This document shows positions 50,067 through 58,702 of a stretch of DNA of 64,000 bases, in pieces. Under the pieces are notes generated by a model, which saw only the letters and a list, made by a program, of their open reading frames with translations, searched no databases and was not told where the DNA came from. Positions within the stretch are counted from its first letter, which is position 1. Every line of letters begins with the position of its first letter. Location of the stretch: the NCBI RefSeq assembly GCF_009831215.1, contig NZ_WUTW01000004.1:248001-312000 (forward strand), read 5' to 3'. Origin of the DNA: Actinomadura rayongensis. GTDB taxonomy: Bacteria; Actinomycetota; Actinomycetes; Streptosporangiales; Streptosporangiaceae. Made by a program: the position numbers and the translations under genes.

Positions 50067-52814
50067 GTGCCCGCGACCTCGCCCCTGCGTTCCGGCGACC
50101 CCGAACGGCTGGGCCGGTACCGGCTGACCGGCCTGCTCGGCGAGGGCGGGCAGGGGTCGGTGTTCCTCGGCGTCGCCACGGACAGGGCCGCGGACGGGCC
50201 GGACGAGCGGGTCGCGGTGAAGCTGCTGCACGCCCGGTTCAGCGGGGACGCGCGGGCGCGGTCGCGGTTCGCCGCCGAGGTCGCGGTCGCGCGGCGGGTG
50301 GCGCCGTTCTGCACCGCGCGGATCGTGGACGCCGACGTGGACGGCGACCGGCCCTACATCGTCAGCGAGTTCATCGAGGGGCCGTCGCTGCTGGAGGTGC
50401 TGCGGATGCGCGGCCCCCGGTCGGGCCCGGAGCTGGACCGGCTGGCGATCGGGACGATGACGGCGCTCGCCGCGATCCACGAGGCGGGGATCGTCCACCG
50501 GGACTTCAAGCCGGGCAACATCCTGCTGGCGTCCGACGGCCCGCGCGTGATCGACTTCGGGATCGCGCGGGCGCTGGACGCGACCGGCACGCTGTCCAGC
50601 ACGGCCGTCGGGACGCCCGCGTACATGGCGCCCGAGCAGATCTCCGGCGCGCCGGTCGGGCCTGCGGCGGACGTGTTCGCGTGGGGCGCGACGATGGTCT
50701 ACGCGGCGTCCGGACGGCCCGCGTTCGGCCAGGACTCGATCCCGGCCGTCATGCACCGCATCCTCAACCTGCCGCCGGACCTCGGGCTGATGACGGGCCC
50801 GCTGCGCGACGTCGTGGCCGACTGCCTCGCCAAGGACCCGGCGCGCCGCCCGGCGTCCCGCGACGTGCTGCTGCGGCTGCTGTCGCTGGCGGGCAGTGCG
50901 CCCGCGCCGGGCGGACGCGCCGCCGACGTCCTCGGCCAGGGCGCCGCCGCCGCGTCCACCCACGCGGGCACGACCTCGCCCCCGCACAACGCGCCCACAC
51001 CGCACGGCGCCGCCACTCACGCACCGAACGGCGCGGGCACGCCGCAGGGCGCAGGCACGCCGCAGGGCGCGGGGGCGCCGCTGGGCGGGCACGGGGCGGT
51101 GGCGGCGCCGCCGCTGCCGCCGTGGGGCGGGCCGGGGACGCCGCAGCCGTGGGCGACCGTCCCGGCCGGGCCTCCGGCGCGGCCCGGGCGGCGCAAGGGC
51201 CTCGCGCTGCTGGCCGGGGGCGGCGGCGCGGCGGTCGTCGCGGTGGCCGTGGCGGCGGTGCTGCTCCTTCCGCACGACGGCCGGCCCGACGTGACCGCGT
51301 CGCCCGTCACAGGACGGGTCGGCGGGACGCTCACGGTCTCCGCGCCCACCCTCCAGTCGTCCACCGGCGCGATCGACCCGGCCGCCGATCTCGGCGGCTC
51401 CACCGAGCGGACGATCACCAAGGCCCTCTTCACCGGCCTCACGGAGATCACGCCGGACGGGAAGCTGCTGAACCGGATGGCGACGTCCCTGACCCCGAAC
51501 GGCGACTGCACGCACTGGACCATCGCCGTCCGGTCCGGGACGACGTTCAGCGACGGCGAGCCGGTCGACGCCGCCGCGTTCGCCCGGGGCTGGTCCCGCA
51601 CCGCCCAGAACCCCAACGGCAACGCCCTGTACGTCATGGGCGGCATCAAGGGCTACGACGAGGTCGCGGCGGGCAGGGCCGAGACCCTGACCGGCGTGAC
51701 GGCCGACGGATCGACCCTCCAGGCGGACCTGCGGTCCCCCGACTGCGACTTCCCGCTCCGCGTCGCGAACCTCGCGTTCGCCCCGGCGCCGAAGGACGCG
51801 GGACGCTACAACGACGCGTCCTACCGCGTGAACCCGGTCGGGAACGGCCCGTTCAAGCTCGGCGGGACGTCGTCCGGCGTGATCACGCTCGTCCGCAACA
51901 AGGCATGGGCGTTCGGTTCGACCCCGCTGGACAAGGTCACCCTGAAACTGAGCAGCGACGCCCCCACGGCCGGGATCGCCGGCCTGGCGTCGGGGACGCT
52001 CGGTTTCACCCCGCTCAGCTCGTCCGCGCAGGGAACGACCGGCACGCGGCTCACCCGGGCGATCCCCGGCGCACGGTTCCTGCTCCCGCTCACCGCGCGC
52101 GGACCGATGGCCAATGCCACCGCGCGGCAGGCGGTGTCCTACGCGCTGGACCGGCGCCAGGCCGTCGCGGCGGTCGGCCCCGGATACGCCCCCGCGACGG
52201 GCATCGTCCCGGCCGCGACGCCCGGCTACAGCAACCCGGGCGTATGCCCGTCGTGCGCGCGGCAGGACGTCGCGAAGGCCGTCGGGCTCGCGACCGACGC
52301 CAAGCTGCCGAGCGGGTCGACGGTCCGGCTCTACACGATGAGCTTCCCGGCGCAGCGCGGCCTCGCCGAGGTCGTGCAGAACCAGCTCCGGCAGGTGCTC
52401 GGCTGGCGGGTCGAGATCAAGACCTACGACCGGTACCCGGACCTGGCCAAGGCGGTGTCGGCGGGCGACGCGTCCGGGCTCGTCCTGTACGCGTGGACGG
52501 CCGACGTCCCGACCGCCCCGCTCCTGCTCGGCCCGCTGCTCGGCGACGCGGGCGTCTACGGCGACCTCGGCCTCGGGAACGTCGCGCGCTGGCGCGACGG
52601 ACGGTTCGACGCCCTGCTCGCCGAGGCCGCCCGCACCCCGGACGCGTCCCGGCGGCTCGACCTCGCCCGGCAGGCCGAGAAGATCGCGGCGGACGCCCTG
52701 GCGATCGTCCCGCTGGTGGACATCGGCGTCGGCGCCGCCTACGACCCGCGCTACACCGGCCTGCGCCTCGACCTGGACGGCGACCCCACGCTCGCCACCG
52801 CCGCGCTCAAGTAG
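50067..52814 (+). CDS. Ser/Thr protein kinase fused to an extracellular oligopeptide-binding (SBP_bac_5) domain
   Basis: The 915-residue protein starts at GTG 50067 (GGAGGTG upstream). Kinase residues about 15-275: LGEGGQGSVFLG, VAVKLL, HRDFKPGN, DFGIA, APEQ. A low-complexity linker (about 285-375) precedes a membrane helix (ALLAGGGGAAVVAVAVAAVLLL, about 378-399). Residues about 415-915 form an ABC-type peptide-binding protein: ERTITKALFTGLTEITPDGKL, GTTFSDGEPVDAAAFARGW, RQAVSYALDRRQAV and VVQNQLRQVLGWRVEI. The binding domain takes the place of a PASTA or NHL sensor, so the kinase may be switched by a peptide or similar ligand. No permease or ATPase is nearby. Confidence 0.94.
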   Translation: MPATSPLRSGDPERLGRYRLTGLLGEGGQGSVFLGVATDRAADGPDERVAVKLLHARFSGDARARSRFAAEVAVARRVAPFCTARIVDADVDGDRPYIVSEFIEGPSLLEVLRMRGPRSGPELDRLAIGTMTALAAIHEAGIVHRDFKPGNILLASDGPRVIDFGIARALDATGTLSSTAVGTPAYMAPEQISGAPVGPAADVFAWGATMVYAASGRPAFGQDSIPAVMHRILNLPPDLGLMTGPLRDVVADCLAKDPARRPASRDVLLRLLSLAGSAPAPGGRAADVLGQGAAAASTHAGTTSPPHNAPTPHGAATHAPNGAGTPQGAGTPQGAGAPLGGHGAVAAPPLPPWGGPGTPQPWATVPAGPPARPGRRKGLALLAGGGGAAVVAVAVAAVLLLPHDGRPDVTASPVTGRVGGTLTVSAPTLQSSTGAIDPAADLGGSTERTITKALFTGLTEITPDGKLLNRMATSLTPNGDCTHWTIAVRSGTTFSDGEPVDAAAFARGWSRTAQNPNGNALYVMGGIKGYDEVAAGRAETLTGVTADGSTLQADLRSPDCDFPLRVANLAFAPAPKDAGRYNDASYRVNPVGNGPFKLGGTSSGVITLVRNKAWAFGSTPLDKVTLKLSSDAPTAGIAGLASGTLGFTPLSSSAQGTTGTRLTRAIPGARFLLPLTARGPMANATARQAVSYALDRRQAVAAVGPGYAPATGIVPAATPGYSNPGVCPSCARQDVAKAVGLATDAKLPSGSTVRLYTMSFPAQRGLAEVVQNQLRQVLGWRVEIKTYDRYPDLAKAVSAGDASGLVLYAWTADVPTAPLLLGPLLGDAGVYGDLGLGNVARWRDGRFDALLAEAARTPDASRRLDLARQAEKIAADALAIVPLVDIGVGAAYDPRYTGLRLDLDGDPTLATAALK

Positions 52815-54045
52815 GCGGCGCGAGCGGCAGCCGGATCGTGATGATGAGCCCGCCGCCCGTCCGGGACGTCGCGTACAGCGTCCCCCGGTGCGCCAGGACC
52901 ACCGACCGGACGATCGACAGCCCGAGCCCCGCGCCCTTCGCCGACTCCACCCGGTCGGAGTTCAGCCGCCGGAACGGCTCGAACAGCCGCTCCACCTCGT
53001 ATCCCGGGACGTTCGGCCCCGTGTTCTCCACCTGGACGGTCGCGAACCCGTCCAGGACGCCGGTCCGGACCCAGACCTCGCCGCCGTCGTCGTTGTGCTT
53101 GATCCCGTTGTCCACCAGGTTCGACACCAGGTGCTCCAGCAGGACCGGGTCCCCGAGCGCGGTGCCCGTCGTCAGCTCCGGGTGCAGGACGACGTCGTTG
53201 TCGTGGTCGCGGCGCCCGGCGTTCTCCAGGACCGTCCGGGCCACGTCCGCGAGGTCCACCGGGGTGCGGGTCGTCAGCTCCCGCTCGCTGCGCGCCAGCA
53301 GCAGCAGGCCCTCGATCAGCCGCTCGTGCCGGGCGTTGGTGGCCAGCAGCGTCCGGCCGACGGCGCGCAGGTCGTCGGAGACCTCCTCGTCGCCGAGCGC
53401 GACCTCCAGCAGCGTCCGGTTGATCGCCAGCGGCGTCCGCAGCTCGTGCGACGCGTTGGCGACGAAGCGGCGCTGGGAGTCGAACGCCTGCCCGAGGCGC
53501 TCCAGCATCGCGTCGAACGTGTCGGCCAGCTCCTTGATCTCGTCGTTGGGCCCCTGGAGGGCGATCCGCTCGTGCAGGGTGCTCTCCGACAGCCGCCGCG
53601 CCGTCGCCGTCACCCGCTGGAGCGGGCTGAGCGCCCGGTCCGCGACGAAGTAGCCGAGGACGACCGCCAGCACGGCCACGCCCGCGAACGCCACCAGCGA
53701 CCGCGCCACGAGCTGCCGCATCGTCTCCTCGACGAACCGGCGCTGCAGCTCGGCCGCCTCGTCGTCGGTGATCCCGAACCCGATCACCTTGATGTTGCCG
53801 AGGATGTTCGCGACGAGCACCGACATCACGAACAGCAGCAGCGCGCCCGCCAGCAGGAACAGCAGCCCGTACAGCGCCGTCAGCCGCAGCCGGACGCTCA
53901 CCCGCCCGAACGGCCCCCGCATCCCGCCCGGCCGCAGGCTCCTCTGCGCGGGGCGCGGGAACTGCTGCGGCCCGGGCCCGCGCCACTCCTTGTGCTCCGG
54001 ACGCGGCTCAGGGCGGCTCTCGGGACGCTCGGTCTCCTGCGTCAC
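52807..54045 (-). CDS. sensor histidine kinase
   Basis: The 412-residue protein starts at GTG 54045, overlapping the regulator stop by 4 bp. Two membrane helices (about 58-80 and 112-132) flank a small external loop of about 30 residues. HAMP is about 133-185, the phosphorylated His lies in FVANASHELRTPLAINR (near 198), and the ATPase domain has N box SNLVDNGIKHND and G boxes ENTGPNVPG and AKGAGLGLSIVRSV. The long Pro/Arg-rich N-terminus is unusual. The small sensor loop suggests envelope or intramembrane sensing. It overlaps the convergent kinase fusion gene by 8 bp. Confidence 0.93.
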   Translation of the reverse strand: MTQETERPESRPEPRPEHKEWRGPGPQQFPRPAQRSLRPGGMRGPFGRVSVRLRLTALYGLLFLLAGALLLFVMSVLVANILGNIKVIGFGITDDEAAELQRRFVEETMRQLVARSLVAFAGVAVLAVVLGYFVADRALSPLQRVTATARRLSESTLHERIALQGPNDEIKELADTFDAMLERLGQAFDSQRRFVANASHELRTPLAINRTLLEVALGDEEVSDDLRAVGRTLLATNARHERLIEGLLLLARSERELTTRTPVDLADVARTVLENAGRRDHDNDVVLHPELTTGTALGDPVLLEHLVSNLVDNGIKHNDDGGEVWVRTGVLDGFATVQVENTGPNVPGYEVERLFEPFRRLNSDRVESAKGAGLGLSIVRSVVLAHRGTLYATSRTGGGLIITIRLPLAPPT

Positions 54046-54695
54046 AGCCGGTACCCCACGCCCGGCACCGTCTCGATCACGGCGGGCTCGCCGAGCTTCT
54101 TGCGCAGCGTCATCATCGTCACGCGGACCACGTTCGTGAACGGGTCGATGTGCTCGTCCCACGCCTTCTCCAGCAGGTGCTCGGAGCTGACCACCGCGCC
54201 GTCCGCGCCGAGCAGCACCTCCAGCACCGCGAACTCCTTGCGGGTCAGGTCCACCGGACGGCTCTCGCGCCACACCTCGCGCCGCGCCGGGTCCAGCCGG
54301 ATCCCGGCGCGCTCCAGCACCGGCGGCCGGGGCGCCGCCGCGCGCCGGCCGAGCGCCCGCACGCGCGCGATCAGCTCCTTGAACGCGAACGGCTTGGCCA
54401 GGTAGTCGTCGGCGCCGAGGGTCAGGCCCTCGACGCGGTCGTCCAGCTCGCCCGCCGCCGTCAGCATGATGATCCGGGCCGGGTACCGCTGGTCCACCAG
54501 CCTGCGGCACACCTCGTCGCCGTGGACCTTCGGCAGGTCGCGGTCCAGCACGATCACGTCGTAGGCGTTGACCGCCGCCCGCTCCAGCGCGCCCGCGCCG
54601 TCATAGGCCACGTCCACCGCCAGCGCATCGCGGCGGAGGCCAGTGGCGATGGCGTCGGCGAGCACGCGCTCGTCCTCGACGACCAGAACACGCAC
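54042..54695 (-). CDS. OmpR family response regulator
   Basis: The 217-residue protein has a receiver domain (1-120) with VVEDE, the phosphorylated Asp51 in VLDRDLPK, and the conserved Lys in LAKPFAF. The winged-helix output domain (about 130-217) has VDLTRKEFAVLEVLL, NVVRVTMMTLRKKLG and TVPGVGYRL. GTG 54695 gives the usual RVLVVEDE start. It is the first gene of a regulator-sensor operon, and tandem 11-bp repeats upstream look like its own binding site. Confidence 0.94.
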   Translation of the reverse strand: MRVLVVEDERVLADAIATGLRRDALAVDVAYDGAGALERAAVNAYDVIVLDRDLPKVHGDEVCRRLVDQRYPARIIMLTAAGELDDRVEGLTLGADDYLAKPFAFKELIARVRALGRRAAAPRPPVLERAGIRLDPARREVWRESRPVDLTRKEFAVLEVLLGADGAVVSSEHLLEKAWDEHIDPFTNVVRVTMMTLRKKLGEPAVIETVPGVGYRL

Positions 54696-54746
54696 GTCCC
54701 GTTCCCCCTCCTCGCGGACCCGTCCTCCCAGGTATCCCACGCGGCC

Positions 54747-54780
54747 CGTAAGACGTCCGTAAGACGTTCACCTGCGGTTC
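54747..54780. promoter_or_regulatory. tandem 11-bp direct repeats, probable OmpR-type regulator binding site
   Basis: CGTAAGACGTC (54747-54757) and CGTAAGACGTT (54758-54768) are adjacent near-identical 11-mers. GTTCACC at 54766-54772 and GTTC at 54777-54780 continue at 11-bp spacing and resemble a weak PhoP-type box. OmpR-family dimers bind direct repeats one helical turn apart, so the site probably mediates autoregulation of the operon ending at 52807 and may also serve the small gene at 54880. Confidence 0.6.
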
Positions 54781-54879
54781 TTATCGTGTTGCCGGGCGAC
54801 GGGGCAAAATCCTCATTAGAACAGGTTTAGCTTAAGGAAAGATCTGGGTACCGAAAGCCTGATTCCGGGAGGAGGCCTC

Positions 54880-55044
54880 ATGGGCGAGTTGACCCGCACG
54901 ATCCAGCAGCGCCTCGACGACGCGTACGCGTCGCTGCGCACCGCCCGCGCCGACGGCGACACCTATCTGGCCGACATCCGGCAGGAAGAGATCAACGAGC
55001 TGCTGCGGATCGCGGCGAACAACGACATCAACCTGCCGGACTGA
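54880..55044 (+). CDS. 54-residue helical hypothetical protein
   Basis: ATG 54880 has a near-ideal GGGAGGAGG upstream. The product MGELTRTIQQRLDDAYASLR... ends in ANNDINLPD, and is fully helical and acidic, with no membrane segment. An AT-rich leader (CATTAGAACAGGTTTAGCTT at about 54813-54832) lies before it. It overlaps the convergent DUF3089 gene by 17 bp. I recognise no family beyond similar short actinomycete proteins; coding confidence comes from the ribosome binding site and clean codon usage. Confidence 0.75.
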   Translation: MGELTRTIQQRLDDAYASLRTARADGDTYLADIRQEEINELLRIAANNDINLPD

Positions 55045-56251
55045 GCTTCGGACGGGCGCCCAGGTAGGCGTTCGTCTGGAGCGCCGCCAGGCGCTGCAGG
55101 TCCCCCTGGACGAGGTCGTAGTCGGCCATGTGGAGCCCCATGACGTTGCGGGGCGTCGGGACGAAGTAGAACGCGAACGGCGTCATGTCCCCGCCGATGT
55201 CGTCCACCCGGGGGTCGGCGGGGTCCCGGTGGACGGTGATCTCGAAGAAGCTGTAGCCGTCCTTGTGGACGCAGCGGCCCGTCACGAAGCGCGGCGTGCG
55301 GACGAACGCGGTGGTGACCGTCCCGTGGTCGGCCCGGACCCACGGCCCCGGGGCCTGCCAGGTGAAGTACGGGTACTGGCCGAACGGGAACCGCGTCGGG
55401 AAGTAGGAGTCGAGCCAGGTGCTCGCGGCCGGGTCTGCGCTGGGCTTCAGCAGCGTGGCGGGGTTGACGCAGGGGAAGTGCGTCCCGTCGGCGGGGTCGC
55501 GCCCGAACAGGGACGGGAGCAGGGCTTTCGCGGTCGGCGCGCGGTCGGAACGGTAGGACGCCCAGGTCACGACGCAGCCGGTCTGCCAGTAGCGCGAGCA
55601 CAGCGGCGTGGTGGGCGAGGCCCCGTCGGCGGACGGCATGTAGGCGCCGATCAGCCGCGCGTGCAGTTGCGGATCCGGGTCGATCTGCTCCCGCAGGAGG
55701 CGCTGGACCATGCCCGCGCCCTGGGAGTGGCCGAGCAGCAGGAACCCGCGTCCGCCGTTGTCGTGCGCGAGGTAGTGCTTCCAGGCGCGCAGCACGTCGG
55801 CGTAGGCGAAATCGTCCGCCGCGCGCTGCTTGGCGGTGTCGGACGTGCGGCCGTCGATGATCGCGGTCAGCGTGATCTGCCGGTACCCGGGGGCGAAGAC
55901 GCGGCAGGTGGATCCGAACCTGGCCGCCTGCTGCCGGGTGATCAGGCCCTCGACGTCGGGCGACCAGTTCGTGTCGCTGTTCATGCCGGGGTCGCCGGAG
56001 ACGGTCGGGTAGACGTAGAAGCAGTCGACGGGCGGGGCGGTCGCGTGCCGGGCGTGCTCCACCGACAGCCGTCCGTCGGCGGGGACGACGGTGGCGTCGA
56101 GGTCGTCGTCGCAGGGCCCGCGGACGCCCGGACGGCAGATCCAGGACCGGGCGTCGCCGTAGTCGGGGTCGCCGTCGGCGCGGGCCGCCGGGGCGGTCAG
56201 GAGGGCCAGTACGCTCGCGACCGCGAGCGTGACGAGGGGGTGTGCGCGCAT
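55028..56251 (-). CDS. secreted DUF3089 protein, lipase-like alpha/beta hydrolase
   Basis: The 407-residue precursor has a Sec signal peptide (about 1-25, VTLAVASVLALLTAPAARA). The DUF3089 domain follows (VDCFYVYPTVSGD, ... CRVFAPGYRQITLTAI) with nucleophile elbow LLLGHSQGAGMVQRLL (Ser near 175), the hallmark of alpha/beta hydrolases. Six or more Cys probably form disulfides. It likely hydrolyses an extracellular ester. ATG 56251 has GGGAGG upstream. The divergent TetR gene may regulate it. Confidence 0.87.
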   Translation of the reverse strand: MRAHPLVTLAVASVLALLTAPAARADGDPDYGDARSWICRPGVRGPCDDDLDATVVPADGRLSVEHARHATAPPVDCFYVYPTVSGDPGMNSDTNWSPDVEGLITRQQAARFGSTCRVFAPGYRQITLTAIIDGRTSDTAKQRAADDFAYADVLRAWKHYLAHDNGGRGFLLLGHSQGAGMVQRLLREQIDPDPQLHARLIGAYMPSADGASPTTPLCSRYWQTGCVVTWASYRSDRAPTAKALLPSLFGRDPADGTHFPCVNPATLLKPSADPAASTWLDSYFPTRFPFGQYPYFTWQAPGPWVRADHGTVTTAFVRTPRFVTGRCVHKDGYSFFEITVHRDPADPRVDDIGGDMTPFAFYFVPTPRNVMGLHMADYDLVQGDLQRLAALQTNAYLGARPKLSPAG

Positions 56252-56308
56252 GTTCGGCCTCCCGGCCGCGCGGAGATGGAACCGCCGATAATATACAGAT
56301 CCTGGATC

Positions 56309-56956
56309 ATGTCTACTTTTTCCGATGACAAGAAACCGGGGCCGACCAGGCGCAGGGGACGGCCCCCGGGCGGCGGGCTCAGCCCGGCGCAGGCCCGGGA
56401 GGCGCTGCTGGACGCCGCCGAGCGGGCCGTCCTGGAGTCCGGCACGGCGGCGACGATGGAGGCGATCGCCCGGCGCAGCGGGTACACGCGCGCCGTCCTC
56501 TACCGCCATTTCGCGAACCGCGACGAGGTCGTCGGCGCGCTCGCGCTGCGCGCCACCGAGCGGTCCGTCGCCGAGGCGACCGCCCGGTTCGTCGGCCCGT
56601 TCGACCCCCAGCGCGTGATCACCGAGTCGCTGGTGTTCGTCGCGACCGAGGTGGCCCGCGACCCGCTGCTCGCCCGGCTGACGGGCGAGGGCGGCTTCGC
56701 GCGCCTCGTCACCGCCCATCCGGAGATCGCCGCGCTGCTCACCGAGAGCTATGAGCTGGGCCTCGCGGGCTGCCTGCCGGGGAGCCTGCGGCCGGGGCTC
56801 GGTTCCGCCGAGGCGGCCGGGTACGTGCTGTCGATCGCGCTGGCGCTGCTCATGGGGGCCGTCCCGGACGCGGGCGACCCGGACGCGGTCCGCCGCTACG
56901 TCCGGGCGTTCGTGCTGCCCGCGCTGTTCACCGACCCGCCGCCGCTGCCCGGCTAG
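56309..56956 (+). CDS. TetR family transcriptional regulator
   Basis: The 215-residue protein has helix-turn-helix about 28-75 (REALLDAAERAVLESGTAATM, then ARRSGYTRAVLYRHFANRDEVV). The 57 bp divergent gap to the DUF3089 gene is AT-rich (ATAATATACAG) and GATCCTGGATC (56299-56309), a perfect 11-bp palindrome, ends on the first base of the start codon. No ribosome binding site is visible, so the mRNA may be leaderless and the palindrome an autoregulatory operator. It overlaps the convergent SuhB gene by 4 bp. Confidence 0.9.
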   Translation: MSTFSDDKKPGPTRRRGRPPGGGLSPAQAREALLDAAERAVLESGTAATMEAIARRSGYTRAVLYRHFANRDEVVGALALRATERSVAEATARFVGPFDPQRVITESLVFVATEVARDPLLARLTGEGGFARLVTAHPEIAALLTESYELGLAGCLPGSLRPGLGSAEAAGYVLSIALALLMGAVPDAGDPDAVRRYVRAFVLPALFTDPPPLPG

Positions 56957-57762
56957 TCGTGCGCGGGGTCCAGCGGGGCCAGCAGGGCGTGCAGGGCCTC
57001 GAACGTGCCGGGGCCCGCGGCGATCGTGAACTCGGGGCTCATCGGGGCGCCGTCCAGGCCCTCGACGCGTCCGCCCGCCTCGGCGACGATCAGCGCGCCC
57101 GCCGCGACGTCCCACGCCTGGGTGCCGCGCTCGTAGTAGGCGTCCACCCGGCCCGCCGCGACCGCGCACAGGTCGACGCAGGCCGAGCCGCCCCGGCGGA
57201 TGTCCCGGACGTTCGGCACCACGCCCCGCAGCACCTCGGCCTGGTGCGCGCGGCGCCCGGACGCGTAGCCGAAGCCCGTCGCGACCAGCGCCCGCGCGAG
57301 CGGCACGTTCTCGTTGACGCGCAGCCGCCGCCGGACGCCCGCCGCCTCCAGGTACGCGCCGCCGCCCCGGCTCGCCGTGTAGACCTCGCCCCGGCGCGGG
57401 ATGACGATCGCGCCCGCGACCGGGACGCCGCCGTCCTCCACGCCGATGCTCACCGCCCAGTCCGGCAGGTCGTACAGGAAGTTGACGGTCCCGTCGATCG
57501 GGTCGATCACCCAGCGGACGCCCGAGCCGCCGCCGGTCTCGCCGCCCTCCTCGCCGAGGAACGCGTCGTCCGGCCGGGCCTCGGCGATCCGCTCCACGAT
57601 CAGCTTCTCGGCGGCGCGGTCCAGCGCGGTGACGACGTCGGTCGGGCTCGACTTGGTCTGGACGACGTCGGGTCCGGCGGCGGGCCGCTCGGCGACGAGC
57701 ATCCGGGCCGCCTCGCGGGCGGTCGCGACGGCGAGTTCGAGCAGGTCCTCGGGGCTGGTCAT
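56953..57762 (-). CDS. suhB: inositol monophosphatase family protein
   Basis: The 269-residue Mg-dependent phosphatase has FLGEEGGE (Glu ligands near 70), WVIDPIDGTVNFLYDLP (near 85-100) and the C-terminal WDVAAGALIVAEAGG. It dephosphorylates inositol 1-phosphate, giving inositol for phosphatidylinositol, mycothiol and related lipids; histidinol phosphate is an alternative substrate in related proteins. ATG 57762 overlaps the ferrochelatase stop by 4 bp, so it is co-translated with heme synthesis. By order it resembles Rv2701c. Confidence 0.92.
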   Translation of the reverse strand: MTSPEDLLELAVATAREAARMLVAERPAAGPDVVQTKSSPTDVVTALDRAAEKLIVERIAEARPDDAFLGEEGGETGGGSGVRWVIDPIDGTVNFLYDLPDWAVSIGVEDGGVPVAGAIVIPRRGEVYTASRGGGAYLEAAGVRRRLRVNENVPLARALVATGFGYASGRRAHQAEVLRGVVPNVRDIRRGGSACVDLCAVAAGRVDAYYERGTQAWDVAAGALIVAEAGGRVEGLDGAPMSPEFTIAAGPGTFEALHALLAPLDPAHD

Positions 57763-58688
57763 CGGTCGTCTCCCAGGTCGGCCAGCAGGGCGCGGGGCAG
57801 CGTCGCGAAGCGGGGGTCGGCGCCCGGCGTGGCGGCCCGGACGAACGCGAGCCCGAGCTTGTCCGCCACGTCCGCCGCCTGCACGTCCAGGTCGTACATG
57901 ACCTCCATGTGGTCGGACACGAACCCGACCGGCACGACGACGACCGCGTCGTGCCCGGCGTCGTGCAGCCGCTCCAGGTGGTCCCCGACGTCCGGCTCCA
58001 GCCACGGCTGGCTCGGCGGCCCGCTGCGGCTCTGGTAGACGAGGTCCCACGGGTGGCCGGGCGCGGCCCGCTCGGCGACCCGCGCGGCGACGGCCCGCAG
58101 TTCGGCCGCGTAGGTCTCCCGTCCGGGCTGCGCGAGCGGGACGCTGTGCGCCGTGAACGCCAGCGGGGCGCCCGCGCGCAGATGGGCGGGCAGCTCGGCG
58201 AGCGCGGCGCGGACGGCGTCCACCAGCGGCTCCACGAACCCCGGCCGGTCGTAGTAGACGGGCAGCTTGTCGATCTCCGGCGCCCCCGGGACCTCCGACC
58301 GTGCCTGCTCGATCGCCTCCACGTACTGGTCGCACGCCGAATAACCGCTGTAGGCGGACGTGACGAACGCGGCGGCGCGGCGGATCCCGTCGTCGCGCAT
58401 CGCGCGGACGGCGTCGGCGAGGAACGGGTCCCAGTGCCGGTTGCCCCAGTAGACGGGCAGGTCCACGCCGTGCGCGGCGAAGTCCGCCTCGATCGCGGCC
58501 TTCAGCGCGCGGCAGTGGCCGTTGATCGGGCTGACGCCGCCGAACAGCATGTAGTGCTCGCCGACGACCGCGAGGCGTTCGCGCGGGACGTTGCGCCCCC
58601 GGGTCACGTTCTCCAGGAACGGGATCACGTCGTCAGGCCCTTCGGGGCCGCCGAACGACACCAGGAGCAGCGCGTCGTAGGACGTCAT
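57759..58688 (-). CDS. cpfC: coproporphyrin III ferrochelatase
   Basis: The 309-residue enzyme inserts Fe(II) into coproporphyrin III in the Gram-positive heme pathway; older annotation is hemH. Family features are ALLLVSFGGPEGPDDVIPFLENVTRGR, GGVSPIN, VYWGNRHWDPFL, the metal-site His in LAFTAHSVP (near 175) and VPVGFVSDHMEVMYDLD (Glu near 255). It lacks the C-terminal extension of eukaryotic enzymes. It is coupled to suhB downstream, and the lytic transglycosylase gene ends 14 bp upstream. Confidence 0.93.
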   Translation of the reverse strand: MTSYDALLLVSFGGPEGPDDVIPFLENVTRGRNVPRERLAVVGEHYMLFGGVSPINGHCRALKAAIEADFAAHGVDLPVYWGNRHWDPFLADAVRAMRDDGIRRAAAFVTSAYSGYSACDQYVEAIEQARSEVPGAPEIDKLPVYYDRPGFVEPLVDAVRAALAELPAHLRAGAPLAFTAHSVPLAQPGRETYAAELRAVAARVAERAAPGHPWDLVYQSRSGPPSQPWLEPDVGDHLERLHDAGHDAVVVVPVGFVSDHMEVMYDLDVQAADVADKLGLAFVRAATPGADPRFATLPRALLADLGDDR

Positions 58689-58702
58689 GCCCCCATCCAA
58701 CC

